Below the pieces are notes generated by a model. It ran no database searches. It had not been told where the DNA came from and was given only the letters and a program-made list of their open reading frames with translations. DNA of 64,000 nt from Rugosimonospora africana (GTDB lineage: Bacteria; Actinomycetota; Actinomycetes; Mycobacteriales; Micromonosporaceae): NCBI RefSeq assembly GCF_016862975.1, contig NZ_BONZ01000049.1:1-64000 (forward strand), written 5' to 3'. Within the stretch, counting starts at the first letter, position 1. Each line of letters starts with the position of its first letter. Position numbers and translations under genes: made by a program. Positions 25,722 to 36,281 of the stretch are shown in pieces.

Positions 25722-26609
25722 TTAAGCGGCGGTCAGCCCGGAACGCCGGACCGCAGCCGGGGTGGTCTCCAGATGGGCCGAGAACACCCGGGTCAGGTGC
25801 TCCTGATGCGAGAACCCGCAGCACGTGGCGACCTCCGCGATCGGCATGGCGCCCTCGCGCAGCAGCCGCAGCGCGGCGTCGACCCGCAGCCGGATGAGGA
25901 ACCGGTGCGGGGCCAGACCGGTCCTCGCCTTGAACTGGCGGGAGAACTGGCTGACCGACAGGCCCGCGACGGCGGCCATGTCGGTCAGCGGTACGGGTTC
26001 GGACAGCCGCTCGCGCATCAGCTCGCAGACCGCCGCGTACTGCCGGCTGCCGAGCCCCGGGCGCTTCGGCTCGGGCACCGGCCGGCCCGTCCCGGCGTGA
26101 CGGCGGGCCAGTTGCGCGGCCAGCAGCGCGCCGAGGTGGTCGACGTACGTGCGGGCGGACGGCTCCCAGTGCTTCAGTACCCCGTCGAGCGAGAGCACGA
26201 TCTGTTCCAGCAGCGGGTCGACGGTGCCCAGCTCCTCGGCGAGCCGCACCGGCGCGTCCTCGTCGTGTGCGTCCTGCAGGGCCGCGTCGGTGAGGTAGAC
26301 GTGCACGGTGTCCAGCTCGCCGCCCAGCTCGACGTCGAGATCCTTGCCCGCCGGGTGCATGAAGAACGCACCGGGCGGCACGGTACGGGACTCGGTCAGG
26401 CCGAGATGACCGCGGCGCACCGCAACCGGCCCGTTGAGATGCAGGATCACCAGGTGGGTGGGTGCGGCGTCGAACCCGGCCTGGTACGGCTGCTCCCGCT
26501 GAGTCGACACGTAGAGCTGGTCCCAGCCGAGTCCGGCACTGGTGCGCCGCGGGTCGATCCACGGCTGGCGCAGGATGCCGTTCGTCTCCCGTACGGTCAG
26601 CTCATTCAT
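25722..26609 (-). CDS. AraC-family regulator of the hydroxyquinol cluster
   Basis: 295 aa. The N-terminal two-thirds form a cupin-like sensory domain (LVILHLNGPVAVRRGHLGL, GAFFMHPAGKDLDVEL). The C-terminal 100 residues contain two helix-turn-helix units (LTDMAAVAGLSVSQFSRQFK and IAEVATCCGFSHQEHLTRVF). It is encoded first, on the same strand as the fusion and monooxygenase genes, and probably activates them on sensing the aromatic substrate or product. The start at 26609 opens with MNELTVRETNG. Confidence 0.87.
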   Translation of the reverse strand: MNELTVRETNGILRQPWIDPRRTSAGLGWDQLYVSTQREQPYQAGFDAAPTHLVILHLNGPVAVRRGHLGLTESRTVPPGAFFMHPAGKDLDVELGGELDTVHVYLTDAALQDAHDEDAPVRLAEELGTVDPLLEQIVLSLDGVLKHWEPSARTYVDHLGALLAAQLARRHAGTGRPVPEPKRPGLGSRQYAAVCELMRERLSEPVPLTDMAAVAGLSVSQFSRQFKARTGLAPHRFLIRLRVDAALRLLREGAMPIAEVATCCGFSHQEHLTRVFSAHLETTPAAVRRSGLTAA

Positions 26610-26660
26610 CGCCGGCTCCCCTCGCCGCCGTCCGGACTGCCCTCTTCCCCGTATGAACGC

Positions 26661-26699
26661 GCTCCGGCCCGGTCCGGGTTCAGCGGACGGGGCCGGAGC
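26661..26699. terminator. hairpin downstream of the pirin gene
   Basis: GCTCCGGCC (26661-26669) pairs with GGCCGGAGC (26691-26699), with an inner GTCCG/CGGAC stem. It lies 10 nt past the pirin stop on the minus strand and separates it from the araC-type gene. Confidence 0.75.
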
Positions 26700-26708
26700 G
26701 GTGTGCGG

Positions 26709-27698
26709 TTACTCGGCGTCGGGAGTGCTGGCGTCGACGCCCAGGTGCGCGGCCGGGATGGAGCCCAGCCGGCCGGCCTGGTAGTCCTCGAACGCCTGCA
26801 TCAGCTCGGCGCGGGTGTTCATCACGAACGGGCCGTAGGCGGCCACCGGCTCGCGGATCGGCCGGCCGCCGAGGATGAGCACGTCCAGGTTCGGGCTGCG
26901 GGACTCCTGCGCGGCGTTGGCGGTGATGGTGATCGCGTCACCGGCGCCGTACACCGCGAGCTGGCCGAGGTGGACCGGCCGGCGCTCGGCGCCGACGGTA
27001 CCGTCGCCGTTCATCACGTACGCCAGGGCGTTGAAGTCCTTGCGCCACGGCAGGGTCACCGAGGCACCCGGGCTCAGCGTCGCGTGCACCAGCGTGATCG
27101 GCGTGTACGTCGAGCCCGGCCCGGTGTGCCCGTCGACCTCGCCGGCGATGACCCGCAGCAGGGCGCCGCCGTCCGGGGACGCGAGCAGCGCAACGTTGCC
27201 CGCCCGGATGTCCTGGTAGCGCGGCGCGACGAACTTCTGCGCCTTGGGCAGGTTGACCCAGAGCTGGAAGCCGTGGAACAGGCCGCCCGAGGCGATCAGG
27301 TGCTCCGGCGGTACCTCGATGTGAAGGATTCCGCCGCCGGCGGTCATCCACTGGGTGTCGCCGTTGGTGATCAGACCACCGCCACCGTTGGAGTCGGAGT
27401 GCTGGAACTCACCATCGATCATGTAGGTCACAGTCTCGAAGCCGCGGTGCGGGTGCCACGGGGTGCCCTTGGGCTCACCCGGGGCGTACTCCACCTCACC
27501 CATCTGGTCCATGTGGATGAACGGGTCCAGGGCGCGCAGGTCCACCCCGGCGAAGGCACGGCGGACCGGGAAGCCCTCGCCCTCGTAACCCGAGGGCGCG
27601 GTGGTGACCGAGACGACCGGACGATCGTGCTCGGTGGTCGGGTCGGTGCGGCGGACCAGCGGCAGGGCCAGCGGGTTCTCGACGGTCACGGCGGGCAT
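26709..27698 (-). CDS. pirin-family protein
   Basis: 329 aa, two cupin barrels. The N-terminal barrel has the metal motif HPHRGFETVTYMIDGEF with a downstream HxE-type EVPPEHL. The middle holds VDLRALDPFIHMDQMGE, typical of bacterial pirins. Family members include quercetin dioxygenases and redox-sensing transcription cofactors. The gene diverges from a marR gene across 99 bp containing repeated GTCAACTA sites, so repression by that MarR protein is inferred. It reads toward, but is terminated before, the araC-type gene. Confidence 0.88.
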   Translation of the reverse strand: MPAVTVENPLALPLVRRTDPTTEHDRPVVSVTTAPSGYEGEGFPVRRAFAGVDLRALDPFIHMDQMGEVEYAPGEPKGTPWHPHRGFETVTYMIDGEFQHSDSNGGGGLITNGDTQWMTAGGGILHIEVPPEHLIASGGLFHGFQLWVNLPKAQKFVAPRYQDIRAGNVALLASPDGGALLRVIAGEVDGHTGPGSTYTPITLVHATLSPGASVTLPWRKDFNALAYVMNGDGTVGAERRPVHLGQLAVYGAGDAITITANAAQESRSPNLDVLILGGRPIREPVAAYGPFVMNTRAELMQAFEDYQAGRLGSIPAAHLGVDASTPDAE

Positions 27699-27725
27699 CG
27701 TGTCTCAGCTCCCAATATTTGCGGC

Positions 27726-27769
27726 GTCAACTAAAGTCACTCTACCAAAGGTCGTTGCTCAGTCAACTA
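27726..27769. promoter_or_regulatory. MarR/pirin operator region
   Basis: GTCAACTA occurs twice in direct orientation (27726-27733 and 27762-27769). The second copy extends to TTGCTCAGTCAACTA (27755-27769), which shares GCTCAGTCAACT with the palindrome in front of the AhpD-like gene at 11133. The position between divergent pirin and marR starts fits autoregulation. Confidence 0.5.
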
Positions 27770-27797
27770 TTCCCGGCGGCCCGGTAGGCTCGGCATC

Positions 27798-28334
27798 GTG
27801 ACTGACACCCGTTGGCTGGACGCCGAGGAGCAGCGGGCCTGGCGGGCCTACCTGGATGCGACGAGGCTGATGATCCGCGCCTTCGACCAGCAGCTCCAGA
27901 CCGACGCGGAGGTCTCCTTCACCGACTACGAACTGCTGGTGAAGCTGTCCGAGGCGCCCGGGCGACGGCTGCGGATGCGGGACCTGGCGGACGCGACGAT
28001 GTCCACCCGCAGCGGCGTGACCCGGGCGGTGACCAGGCTGGAGCAGCTCGGCTGGGTGCGCCGGGTCGAGTGCGAGGACGACCGTCGCGGTACCCACGCC
28101 GAGCTGACACCTGCCGGGTTGGCCAAGCTCGCGGCGGCGGCTCCGGGCCATGTCACCGCGGTGCGCGAGCACCTGTTCGATCAGCTCACCCCGGCGCAGG
28201 TCGATCACCTCGCCGAGGCGTTCGGCCAGGTGGCGGACGCCCTCCAGCGACCCCGAGCCGGGGGAGCGCAGCCGGAGCCGGATTCTCGCGGAGACGGACA
28301 CGCCCGGCGCATCTCGGCGGCCCGGGCCGGCTGA
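27798..28334 (+). CDS. MarR-family transcriptional regulator
   Basis: 178 aa from GTG 27798. The winged helix spans about residues 45-105: SFTDYELLVKLSEAPG, RMRDLADATMSTRSGVTRAV, and the wing VRRVECEDDRRGTHAELT. A poorly conserved acidic and proline-rich tail follows. MarR proteins sense phenolics or oxidants and repress divergent genes. Here the divergent gene encodes pirin, and a second target upstream of the AhpD-like gene is suggested by a shared motif. Confidence 0.9.
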   Translation: MTDTRWLDAEEQRAWRAYLDATRLMIRAFDQQLQTDAEVSFTDYELLVKLSEAPGRRLRMRDLADATMSTRSGVTRAVTRLEQLGWVRRVECEDDRRGTHAELTPAGLAKLAAAAPGHVTAVREHLFDQLTPAQVDHLAEAFGQVADALQRPRAGGAQPEPDSRGDGHARRISAARAG

Positions 28335-28415
28335 ACACCGCCAATCGGGCGAAGCGCCGCGCGGAAACCGTCAGACTGATCGGGTACGCAACGAGCGGTC
28401 CGACCGGGAGGCGCG

Positions 28416-29267
28416 ATGGCCGGCAACCAGGACACCGGGGCGGATCCCGGCACGATCGTGCTGATTCACGGACTGTGGATGACCCCGCGTTCCTGGGAGC
28501 ACTGGATCGATCGGTACCGGGCCGCCGGGTTCGAGGTACTGGCGCCGGCCTGGCCCGGGCTGGAGGGTGAGGTCGAGTCCCTGCGCCAGGACTCGACGCC
28601 GCTCGAACGCCTGGAGATCGACCAGATCATCGAGTACTACCGGGCCATCATCCGGCAGATGCCCAGCCCGCCGATCATCATGGGTCACTCGTTCGGCGGA
28701 GCCTTCGTCCAGGTACTCCTCGACTGTGGCCTGGGCGCCGCCGGGGTCACCATTGGCTCCGCCGCGGTCAAGGGCATCGCGCGCATGTCGAGCTCGACGA
28801 TCAAGTCAGTGCTGCCGGTCCTGAAGAACCCGGCCAACTCCCGCAAGGCGGTGCCGCTGACTCACGAGCAGTTCCACGAGTCGTTCACGAACTGCCTGAC
28901 GGAAGAGGAATCGAGGGCGGTTTACGACCGGTACTACATACCGGCCGCGGGCCACGTCGTGTTCGAGGCCGGGCTGGCCAACTTCGCGCCGCACGCGGCC
29001 ACGAAGGTGGACTTCGGCAACAACAACCGCGCGCCGCTGCTGTTCATCGTCGGCGGGCAGGACCGGGTCAGCCCGCCGTCGCTGGTCCTGGACAACGCCA
29101 ACCACTACCGCAAGGGCACCGCGATCACGGACGTCAAGCAGTACCCGTACCGCTGCCACTACACGCTCGGCCAGGAGGGCTGGGAAGAGGTGGCCGACTA
29201 CGCCCTGTCGTGGTCGCTGCAGGAGGCGCGTGCGGCGCAGCGTCGCGCGACCCTCAAGCACGCTTGA
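28416..29267 (+). CDS. alpha/beta hydrolase
   Basis: 283 aa. IVLIHGLWMTPRSWEHWI gives the oxyanion strand, MGHSFGGAF the nucleophile elbow, GGQDRVSPP the catalytic acid, and PYRCHYTLGQEGWEE a candidate histidine region near the C-terminus. RYRAAGFEVLAPAWPGLEG is typical of a branch annotated as esterases or non-haem haloperoxidase-like hydrolases. Substrate unknown. It converges on an SRPBCC gene 13 nt away. Confidence 0.85.
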   Translation: MAGNQDTGADPGTIVLIHGLWMTPRSWEHWIDRYRAAGFEVLAPAWPGLEGEVESLRQDSTPLERLEIDQIIEYYRAIIRQMPSPPIIMGHSFGGAFVQVLLDCGLGAAGVTIGSAAVKGIARMSSSTIKSVLPVLKNPANSRKAVPLTHEQFHESFTNCLTEEESRAVYDRYYIPAAGHVVFEAGLANFAPHAATKVDFGNNNRAPLLFIVGGQDRVSPPSLVLDNANHYRKGTAITDVKQYPYRCHYTLGQEGWEEVADYALSWSLQEARAAQRRATLKHA

Positions 29268-29280
29268 CGACGCGGCGCGG

Positions 29281-29703
29281 TCAGGCGCCCTCGCTGCGGT
29301 GCTTGAGCCCGTGTGCCTCCAGCCCGAGGTACCGGCGGGTCTGCGCACCGGTGAACAGGCCGACCAGCGGTGCGAGGACACCCGTCTGGTCGACGGCGAG
29401 GAACACCGTCGAGGTCCCGTCCGGGTTGGCCGACACCCGGTGGATGCCGGCCGTGCTCACCCCGGCCGAGTGCGAGGACCAGGTGAACTCGCGGCCCTCC
29501 TCGAATCCGGTGACCTCCCAGACGAGTACCGGCATCTTCGGCTGCCGGATCCGGGCGCGGCTGCCCAGCGCCATCGGGCCGGTGTCCAGCCGCTTCACCT
29601 CGCGCATCGACGCGGTCCACTCCGGCCAGCGCTCGACGTCGATCAGCTCCTCCCACACCGTCGCCGGATCGGCCTCGATGTCGACCGTGATCTCGATGTG
29701 CAT
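29281..29703 (-). CDS. SRPBCC-family (polyketide cyclase/START-like) protein
   Basis: 140 aa helix-grip protein: MHIEITVDIEADPATVWEEL then VERWPEWTASM, the common opening of polyketide cyclase / dehydrase-like SRPBCC proteins. LVWEVTGFEEGREFTWSS and a C-terminal amphipathic helix complete the cavity. These bind small hydrophobic ligands, and catalysis cannot be inferred. It starts 14 nt downstream of the beta-helix lipoprotein stop on the same strand, so co-transcription is possible. Confidence 0.82.
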   Translation of the reverse strand: MHIEITVDIEADPATVWEELIDVERWPEWTASMREVKRLDTGPMALGSRARIRQPKMPVLVWEVTGFEEGREFTWSSHSAGVSTAGIHRVSANPDGTSTVFLAVDQTGVLAPLVGLFTGAQTRRYLGLEAHGLKHRSEGA

Positions 29704-29717
29704 TCTGCATCTCCGAA

Positions 29718-30914
<1,197 letters not shown>

Positions 30915-31082
30915 CGGTCGACTCTAAGCGCCGGTCACCCGCATGGGTAGCGCCTGTCGACGGGCCGCACCCTGCGTCAAGGGTTCCCCCGGGAGAGTGA
31001 GATCGGGCCGGTACGTCCGGCGTGTCGCGCGATTTGCGAGGCGTGTCGCGGCGGCACGGCAATCTCAGGCGTTTAACGAACC

Positions 31083-31856
31083 GTGACTATATGGAGCGAA
31101 GACGACGAGTCCGAACAATCCAGTTCGGACCCCCACTTACCCCTCGAACCAGTCTCCGGTCGGCCGGTACGGCGCCGCCGATACCGGAGCCTCCTGACCT
31201 CGGCGGCCTGCGTGCTGGCCATCGCGGCCTCCGGGATCGTGCTGTACGACCCGGGCCTGCCCTCCGAGGCCGGCGCGGCACCGGCGGGCGCGGCAACCCT
31301 CGGTACGGCCGACCTGTGGCGCGCCCCCGGCAACGAGGTCTCCCGGGACCTGGCGCGCGACACCCCGCCGGTCCAGACCCCCACCCCGTCGCCCACGCCC
31401 GCCCCGTCGGCTCCGGCCCGGCCTCCGTCGGTTCCCGGCCTGAGCCAGGTGCAGACCGGCAACGCCGTCGTCATCGTGGCCGTCGCCCAGCGGCGCGGGC
31501 TGCCGCACCGCGCCATGGTGATCGGCATCGCGACCGCTCTGCAGGAGAGCAGCCTGCGCAACCTGGCGAACCGTCGGCTGCCGGCGTCGCTCGCCCTGCC
31601 CCATCAGGCTGTCGGATCCGACCATGATTCGGTGGGCTTGTTCCAGCAGCGGACCAGCCAGGGGTGGGGCCAGGTGGCCCGGCTGATGGATCCGGCCGCG
31701 TCGGCCGGGCTGTTCTTCGACCGACTGGTACGGGTACGGAACTGGCAGTCCATCAGCGTCGCGGCCGCGGCCCAGGCGGTACAGCGGTCGGCGTACCCGA
31801 GCGCGTACCGCAGGCACCAGGCACTCGCCGAACGCGTGGTCGAGGCGCTGACCTGA
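31083..31856 (+). CDS. membrane-anchored lysozyme-like (transglycosylase-fold) protein
   Basis: 257 aa from GTG 31083. A short cytoplasmic basic segment (GRPVRRRRYRS) precedes one transmembrane helix (LLTSAACVLAIAASGIVLY), a Pro-rich linker (PTPSPTPAPSAPARPP), and a C-terminal alpha-helical domain. ALQESSLRNLAN gives the probable catalytic glutamate, and DSVGLFQQRTSQGWG is a signature seen in actinobacterial lysozyme-like domains. A cell-wall role is inferred. The stop falls 4 nt from the stop of the convergent gene. Confidence 0.72.
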   Translation: MTIWSEDDESEQSSSDPHLPLEPVSGRPVRRRRYRSLLTSAACVLAIAASGIVLYDPGLPSEAGAAPAGAATLGTADLWRAPGNEVSRDLARDTPPVQTPTPSPTPAPSAPARPPSVPGLSQVQTGNAVVIVAVAQRRGLPHRAMVIGIATALQESSLRNLANRRLPASLALPHQAVGSDHDSVGLFQQRTSQGWGQVARLMDPAASAGLFFDRLVRVRNWQSISVAAAAQAVQRSAYPSAYRRHQALAERVVEALT

Positions 31857-31860
31857 GCCG

Positions 31861-32187
31861 TCAGCCGAAGATGCCGCCCCTGCGGCGCCAGCGCAGCTCG
31901 CGGAAGCGCTTCTCCACGGCACCGAGGAACCAGTCCGGCACCTGGCCGGTCGCCCGCAGCGCCTGCCGCTCCTCGGGCGTCAGCCGCTGGGCGACGTCGT
32001 CGACCGCGAACGAGTACCGCATCATCCGCGACTTCACCGAGCCGCGGGACAGGTCGGTGCCGAACCCGGTGCCGGTGGGCGTCAGGTTGCCGAAGAGCCG
32101 GCCGAGCACCGACCGGCGGCGGCTGCGCCGGTTGAGCCGGTCGCGTACCGCGAGCCAGGCCAGCCGCTCGTCGCGTACCTTCGCCAT
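31861..32187 (-). CDS. conserved hypothetical protein
   Basis: About 108 aa. The ATG at 32187 (MAKVRDERLAWLAVRDRLN, preceded by GGGAGGATC) is chosen over an upstream start at 32223. It is strongly basic, with no membrane segment. FAVDDVAQRLTPEERQALRATGQVPDWFL is the most distinctive stretch. I do not recognise a family. It reads away from dnaG. Confidence 0.6.
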   Translation of the reverse strand: MAKVRDERLAWLAVRDRLNRRSRRRSVLGRLFGNLTPTGTGFGTDLSRGSVKSRMMRYSFAVDDVAQRLTPEERQALRATGQVPDWFLGAVEKRFRELRWRRRGGIFG

Positions 32188-32341
32188 GCCTCGATCCTCC
32201 CGCTTACCCCGCACGCCCGGCACGCGATCCGGCCGGCATCCCCGGCGTGTCCGTCGGCGCCCCGGCCCGGCGCGTCAGCCGGCCCGCTCGTCGGAGCCAG
32301 CCGCGGCAGGGCAGGATATATGCCGGAGGTGACCCGACCGG

Positions 32342-34189
32342 ATGGCAGGCAAGATCCGCGACGAGGATATCGCGCTGGTCCGTGACCGCACGTCGATCGT
32401 GGACGTGATCTCCGAGCAGGTCACGCTGAAGCCGGCGGGCGGTGGCAACCTCAAGGGCCTGTGCCCGTTCCACGACGAGAAGACGCCGTCGTTCACCGTG
32501 TCCTCGGCGCGCAACGTCTACTTCTGCCACGGCTGCGGCGCCGGCGGGGACGCGATCCGCTTCGTCATGGAGACCGAGCACCTGGCGTTCGTCGAGGCGA
32601 TCGAGCGGCTGGCCAACCGGGCCGGCATCCAGCTGCGCTACGTCGAGGCCGGCCCCGCCCCGGTACGCCAGCAGGGTCAGCGCCAGCGCCTGGTCGAGGC
32701 GCACCGGGCCGCGGCCGAGTTCTACGCGGAGCAGTTGGCCACCCCCGGCGCGCGAGCGGCCCGGGAGTTCCTGGCCCAGCGGGGGTTCGACCGGGACACC
32801 GCGCAGACATACGGCTGCGGCTTCGCCCCGGACGCCTGGGACGCCCTGGTCAAGCACCTGCGCGCGCGGGGGTTCAGCACGGCCGAGCTGACCACCGGCG
32901 GGCTGGCCAAGCCGGCCCGGTCCGGCTCGCTGATCGACCGGTTCCGCCGCCGGCTGATGTGGCCGATCCGCGACCTGGCCGGCGACGTGATCGGCTTCGG
33001 GGCCCGCAAGCTGTTCGATGACGACGACGGGCCCAAATACCTGAACACCCCGGAGTCGCCGCTCTACAAGAAGTCCCACGTGCTCTACGGCATCGACCGC
33101 GCCAAGCGGGAGATCGCCAAGCAGGGCCGGGTGGTGGTCGTCGAGGGGTACACCGACGTGATGGCCTGCCACCTCGCGCAGGTGCCGACCGCCGTGGCCA
33201 CCTGCGGCACCGCGTTCGGCAGCGACCACATCGGCGTGCTGCGGCGGTTGCTGATGGACACCGACGGCGTGGCCGGTGAGATCATCTTCACGTTCGACGG
33301 CGACGCCGCCGGCCAGAAGGCGGCGCTGCGCGCGTTCGAGGACGACCAGCGGTTCGTCGGGCGCACGTTCATCGCGGTCGGCCCGGACAACATGGACCCC
33401 TGCGAGCTGCGGCTGGCCAAGGGGGACGTGGCGGTCCGCGACCTGGTGGCCCGCCGCGAGCCGCTGGTGGACTTCGCGCTGCGCTCCATGCTGTCGCGCT
33501 TCGACCTCGACACGGTCGAGGGCCGGGTCGACGCCATGCGCCGGGCCGCGCCACTGGTCGCGAAGATCAAGGACCGGGAGAAGCGGCCGGAGTACGCCCG
33601 CAAGCTCGCCGGCGACCTGGGCATGGACGTGGAGCCGGTGCTCCGGGCGGTGAACACGGCCGCCGGCCGGGCCGGCACCGCCACGGCCCCGACCAGGGCC
33701 GCCGTCGAGGCCACCGCGGACAGTCCACAAGGCACGGTCGAGCGGGAGGCGCTCAAGCTGGCGCTCCAGGCGCCGGTGCTCGCCGGCCCGATGTTCGACT
33801 CGATCCCGACCGAGGCATATCAGCATCCGGTGCACGCCGCGGTGCGGGACGCGATCGCCGAGGCGGGCGGCGCGTCGGCCGCGGTCGGCGGCGCCGGCTG
33901 GGTCGAGCAGGTCCGCGACACCTGCCTCGACCTCGCCGCCAAGGCGCTGGTCGGCGAGCTGGCGGTGACTCCGCTGCACCTGTCCGGCGAGCCGGATCCG
34001 CGGTATGTGGCGGTGACCCTGGCCCGGCTGCAACTGCCCGCCGTGACCAGGCGGATCATGGAGTTGAAGTCCAAGCTCCAGCGGCTCAACCCGGTGACCC
34101 ACGTCGATGAGCACCTACGGCTGTTCGGGGAGCTGGTACCGCTGGAGCAGCATGCGCGGGCCCTGCGCGAGCAGGCCGCCGGGGGGTAA
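32342..34189 (+). CDS. dnaG: DNA primase DnaG
   Basis: 615 aa, normal for actinobacteria. The N-terminal CHC2-type zinc finger is intact ([11 protein letters not shown] and [11 protein letters not shown]), with the catalytic core near residues 120-340. The TOPRIM domain shows [14 protein letters not shown] and the aspartate pair in [15 protein letters not shown]-terminal helicase-binding region follows ([18 protein letters not shown]). It synthesises RNA primers on the lagging strand. The gene is followed after 6 nt by a small gene that is probably co-transcribed. It is the strongest core-genome marker in the window. Confidence 0.98.
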   Translation: MAGKIRDEDIALVRDRTSIVDVISEQVTLKPAGGGNLKGLCPFHDEKTPSFTVSSARNVYFCHGCGAGGDAIRFVMETEHLAFVEAIERLANRAGIQLRYVEAGPAPVRQQGQRQRLVEAHRAAAEFYAEQLATPGARAAREFLAQRGFDRDTAQTYGCGFAPDAWDALVKHLRARGFSTAELTTGGLAKPARSGSLIDRFRRRLMWPIRDLAGDVIGFGARKLFDDDDGPKYLNTPESPLYKKSHVLYGIDRAKREIAKQGRVVVVEGYTDVMACHLAQVPTAVATCGTAFGSDHIGVLRRLLMDTDGVAGEIIFTFDGDAAGQKAALRAFEDDQRFVGRTFIAVGPDNMDPCELRLAKGDVAVRDLVARREPLVDFALRSMLSRFDLDTVEGRVDAMRRAAPLVAKIKDREKRPEYARKLAGDLGMDVEPVLRAVNTAAGRAGTATAPTRAAVEATADSPQGTVEREALKLALQAPVLAGPMFDSIPTEAYQHPVHAAVRDAIAEAGGASAAVGGAGWVEQVRDTCLDLAAKALVGELAVTPLHLSGEPDPRYVAVTLARLQLPAVTRRIMELKSKLQRLNPVTHVDEHLRLFGELVPLEQHARALREQAAGG

Positions 34190-34195
34190 AAGATC

Positions 34196-34753
34196 ATGGC
34201 ATTGTTCGGGCGCCGGAAGCGGCTACCCGACCGGTACCGTCCGTCGCTGGAACGGGACGAGCGGATACTGGCCTGGGCCGAGGTCGGCGGCGATGGGGCC
34301 CTGGTGGCCACCAACCGTGGGTTGTGGCCGCCCAGGGGAAACGGCACGGCGGGAGCCGACACGGAGCCGCCCGCGAGGCTGGGCTGGAACGAGATCCACA
34401 AGGCCACCTGGACCGGCGAGAAGCTGGAGATCATCGCGGCCCGGGTCGCCGATCACGGCGACGGGTACGACGTGGTCGAGGACCTGCCGACCATCGGGTT
34501 TCCGCTGGCCGAGCCGCGTGAGCTGCCCGGGGAGGTCCGGGCCCGGGTCACCCGCTCGGTCGGCCCGAGCACCCACCATCCGCTGCCGGGCGGCGGCGGG
34601 GTACGGGTGGCGGCCCGCCGGGTACCGGGGGTGAACGGGCTGCGCTGGACGGTCCGCTACGACCCCGGCGTCGACCACGACGACCCGGTCGTCCGGGAGG
34701 TCACCGCGCAGCTGGTGGCGCAGGCCCGGGCGAGCGTCGAGGTGACTCCATAG
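34196..34753 (+). CDS. conserved hypothetical protein downstream of dnaG
   Basis: 185 aa from ATG 34196, 6 nt after the dnaG stop. It has an N-terminal basic strip (MALFGRRKRLPDRYRP) and a compact beta-rich body (RILAWAEVGGDGALVATNRGLW, IHKATWTGEKLEII) reminiscent of PH-like domains, ending with a helix (VREVTAQLVAQARASV). It is probably in the dnaG transcript. Function unknown. Confidence 0.78.
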   Translation: MALFGRRKRLPDRYRPSLERDERILAWAEVGGDGALVATNRGLWPPRGNGTAGADTEPPARLGWNEIHKATWTGEKLEIIAARVADHGDGYDVVEDLPTIGFPLAEPRELPGEVRARVTRSVGPSTHHPLPGGGGVRVAARRVPGVNGLRWTVRYDPGVDHDDPVVREVTAQLVAQARASVEVTP

Positions 34754-34823
34754 TCATCGGTCGGAGGACCTAGCTAGGCCGTGTTTTCGAAATTGTCGGT
34801 GGCTGCGTGGATACTGCGCGGCT

Positions 34824-36281
34824 GTGGGCAGGCATACCGCGTTTCGGTTCACGGTTGATCCGTTGCCGAGTCAGGTGGTGGTGTTGGCGCGGCATGCGGG
34901 TGCGTCACGGTTTGCCTACAATCAGTGTCTTCGCCTGGTGAAGGATGCTCTGACGGCCCGGGCGGTGGATTCTTCGGTCGAGGTGCCGTGGTCCCGGTTC
35001 GACCTGATTAACACGTTCAACGCGTGGAAGGTGTCCGCGGCGGCCGGGCGGCTGCTGATCGCTGATGCATCTGGTGAGGTGGCGGTGGTGGCCACCGGTC
35101 TGGCCTGGCGGACCGAGGTCAGCGCTCAGGTGTTCGAGGAGGCCGCGGTCGACCTGGATCGGGCTCTGGACGCGTACAGTGCCTCCCGTCGGGGTCAGCG
35201 TGCCGGGCGGCGGGTGGGGTTTCCCCGTTTCAAGCACAAGAGTCGGGATCGGCGGTCGTTTCGTATCCGGCAGAAGACCAGCGGTGGCCGTGGCTGCATC
35301 CGGGTCGGTGAGGATGCTGCCCGGTCGGTGACCCTGCCCCGCATCGGCACGTTGAAGGTGCGGGAAGACACCCGCAAACTGCGGCGGATGCTGCGCACCG
35401 GGCGGGCCACTATCGCCTCCGCAACGGTGTCGTGGCGGGCCGGGCGGTGGACGGTCGCGGTCACGGTGAAAGCGGCTGACCTGCACCCGGCCCGGCAGCA
35501 CCCGCCACGCCCGGACGGAGATCCGACCGGTTGGGTGGGGGTGGACCGGGGTCTTGCCGCGTACGTGGTCGCCGCGAGGGCCACCGGACAGCAGGTGTTC
35601 CGTCAGGACGACCCGCCCAGGCCGTTGCGGGCCGCCCAAGGTCGGCTACGGCGACTGTCCCGACAGGTCAGCCGCAAGAAGAAGGGCTCGGCGAACCGGG
35701 CCACAGCGGTGGCCCGGCTCGGCCGGGTCCACGCCCGGATCCGGAACGTCCGGCAGGCGTTGCTGCATGAGGTTGCCAACGAGTTGGTCCAGACTCACGA
35801 TCGGCTGGCGTTGGAGACCTTGAACATCACCGGGATGATGGCCAATCACCGTCTTGCTGGAGCGATCGGTGATGCCGCCTGGGGTGAACTGGGCCGGATC
35901 ATCGCCTACAAGCAGTCGTGGCGAGGCGGGCAACAGATTGCGGTGGATCGGTGGTTTCCGTCCACGAAGACCTGCTCCCGGTGCCACACGGTCGCGGCAG
36001 TGGTGCCGTTGTCCGCGCGTGTCTTTGAGTGCGGGGCCTGCGGGTATCGGGCCGACCGGGATCGCAACGCGGCAGTTAACCTCGCTGTCTGGGCCGAGCA
36101 GCACCACGCTCGGACCCGGGACCTCGACGCACGGGGCCCGGTTATCAACGCTTTCCGAGGGGACGGCTCTGGCCCACACCTACGTGTGAGTGAAACCAGC
36201 CCCCGTGACGGAAGAACCCGACCATCACACCCAGCCCGGATGTCGGTGGGAGGGACGCCCGAGGAGGGCGGTGGATCATGA
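34824..36281 (+). CDS. tnpB: TnpB, RNA-guided endonuclease-type transposon protein
   Basis: 485 aa from GTG 34824. An N-terminal helix-turn-helix-like region (RHAGASRFAYNQCLRLV) and a wedge domain (GFPRFKHKSRDRRSFRIRQ) precede a RuvC-like core with all three acidic residues present: GWVGVDRGL, LALETLNITGM and CGYRADRDRNAAVNLA. The zinc ribbon is complete (CSRCHT and CGACGY). The last 60 residues (from VINAFRGDGS) are low-complexity and probably overlap the guide-RNA scaffold. The gene looks intact and potentially active. Confidence 0.92.
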   Translation: MGRHTAFRFTVDPLPSQVVVLARHAGASRFAYNQCLRLVKDALTARAVDSSVEVPWSRFDLINTFNAWKVSAAAGRLLIADASGEVAVVATGLAWRTEVSAQVFEEAAVDLDRALDAYSASRRGQRAGRRVGFPRFKHKSRDRRSFRIRQKTSGGRGCIRVGEDAARSVTLPRIGTLKVREDTRKLRRMLRTGRATIASATVSWRAGRWTVAVTVKAADLHPARQHPPRPDGDPTGWVGVDRGLAAYVVAARATGQQVFRQDDPPRPLRAAQGRLRRLSRQVSRKKKGSANRATAVARLGRVHARIRNVRQALLHEVANELVQTHDRLALETLNITGMMANHRLAGAIGDAAWGELGRIIAYKQSWRGGQQIAVDRWFPSTKTCSRCHTVAAVVPLSARVFECGACGYRADRDRNAAVNLAVWAEQHHARTRDLDARGPVINAFRGDGSGPHLRVSETSPRDGRTRPSHPARMSVGGTPEEGGGS

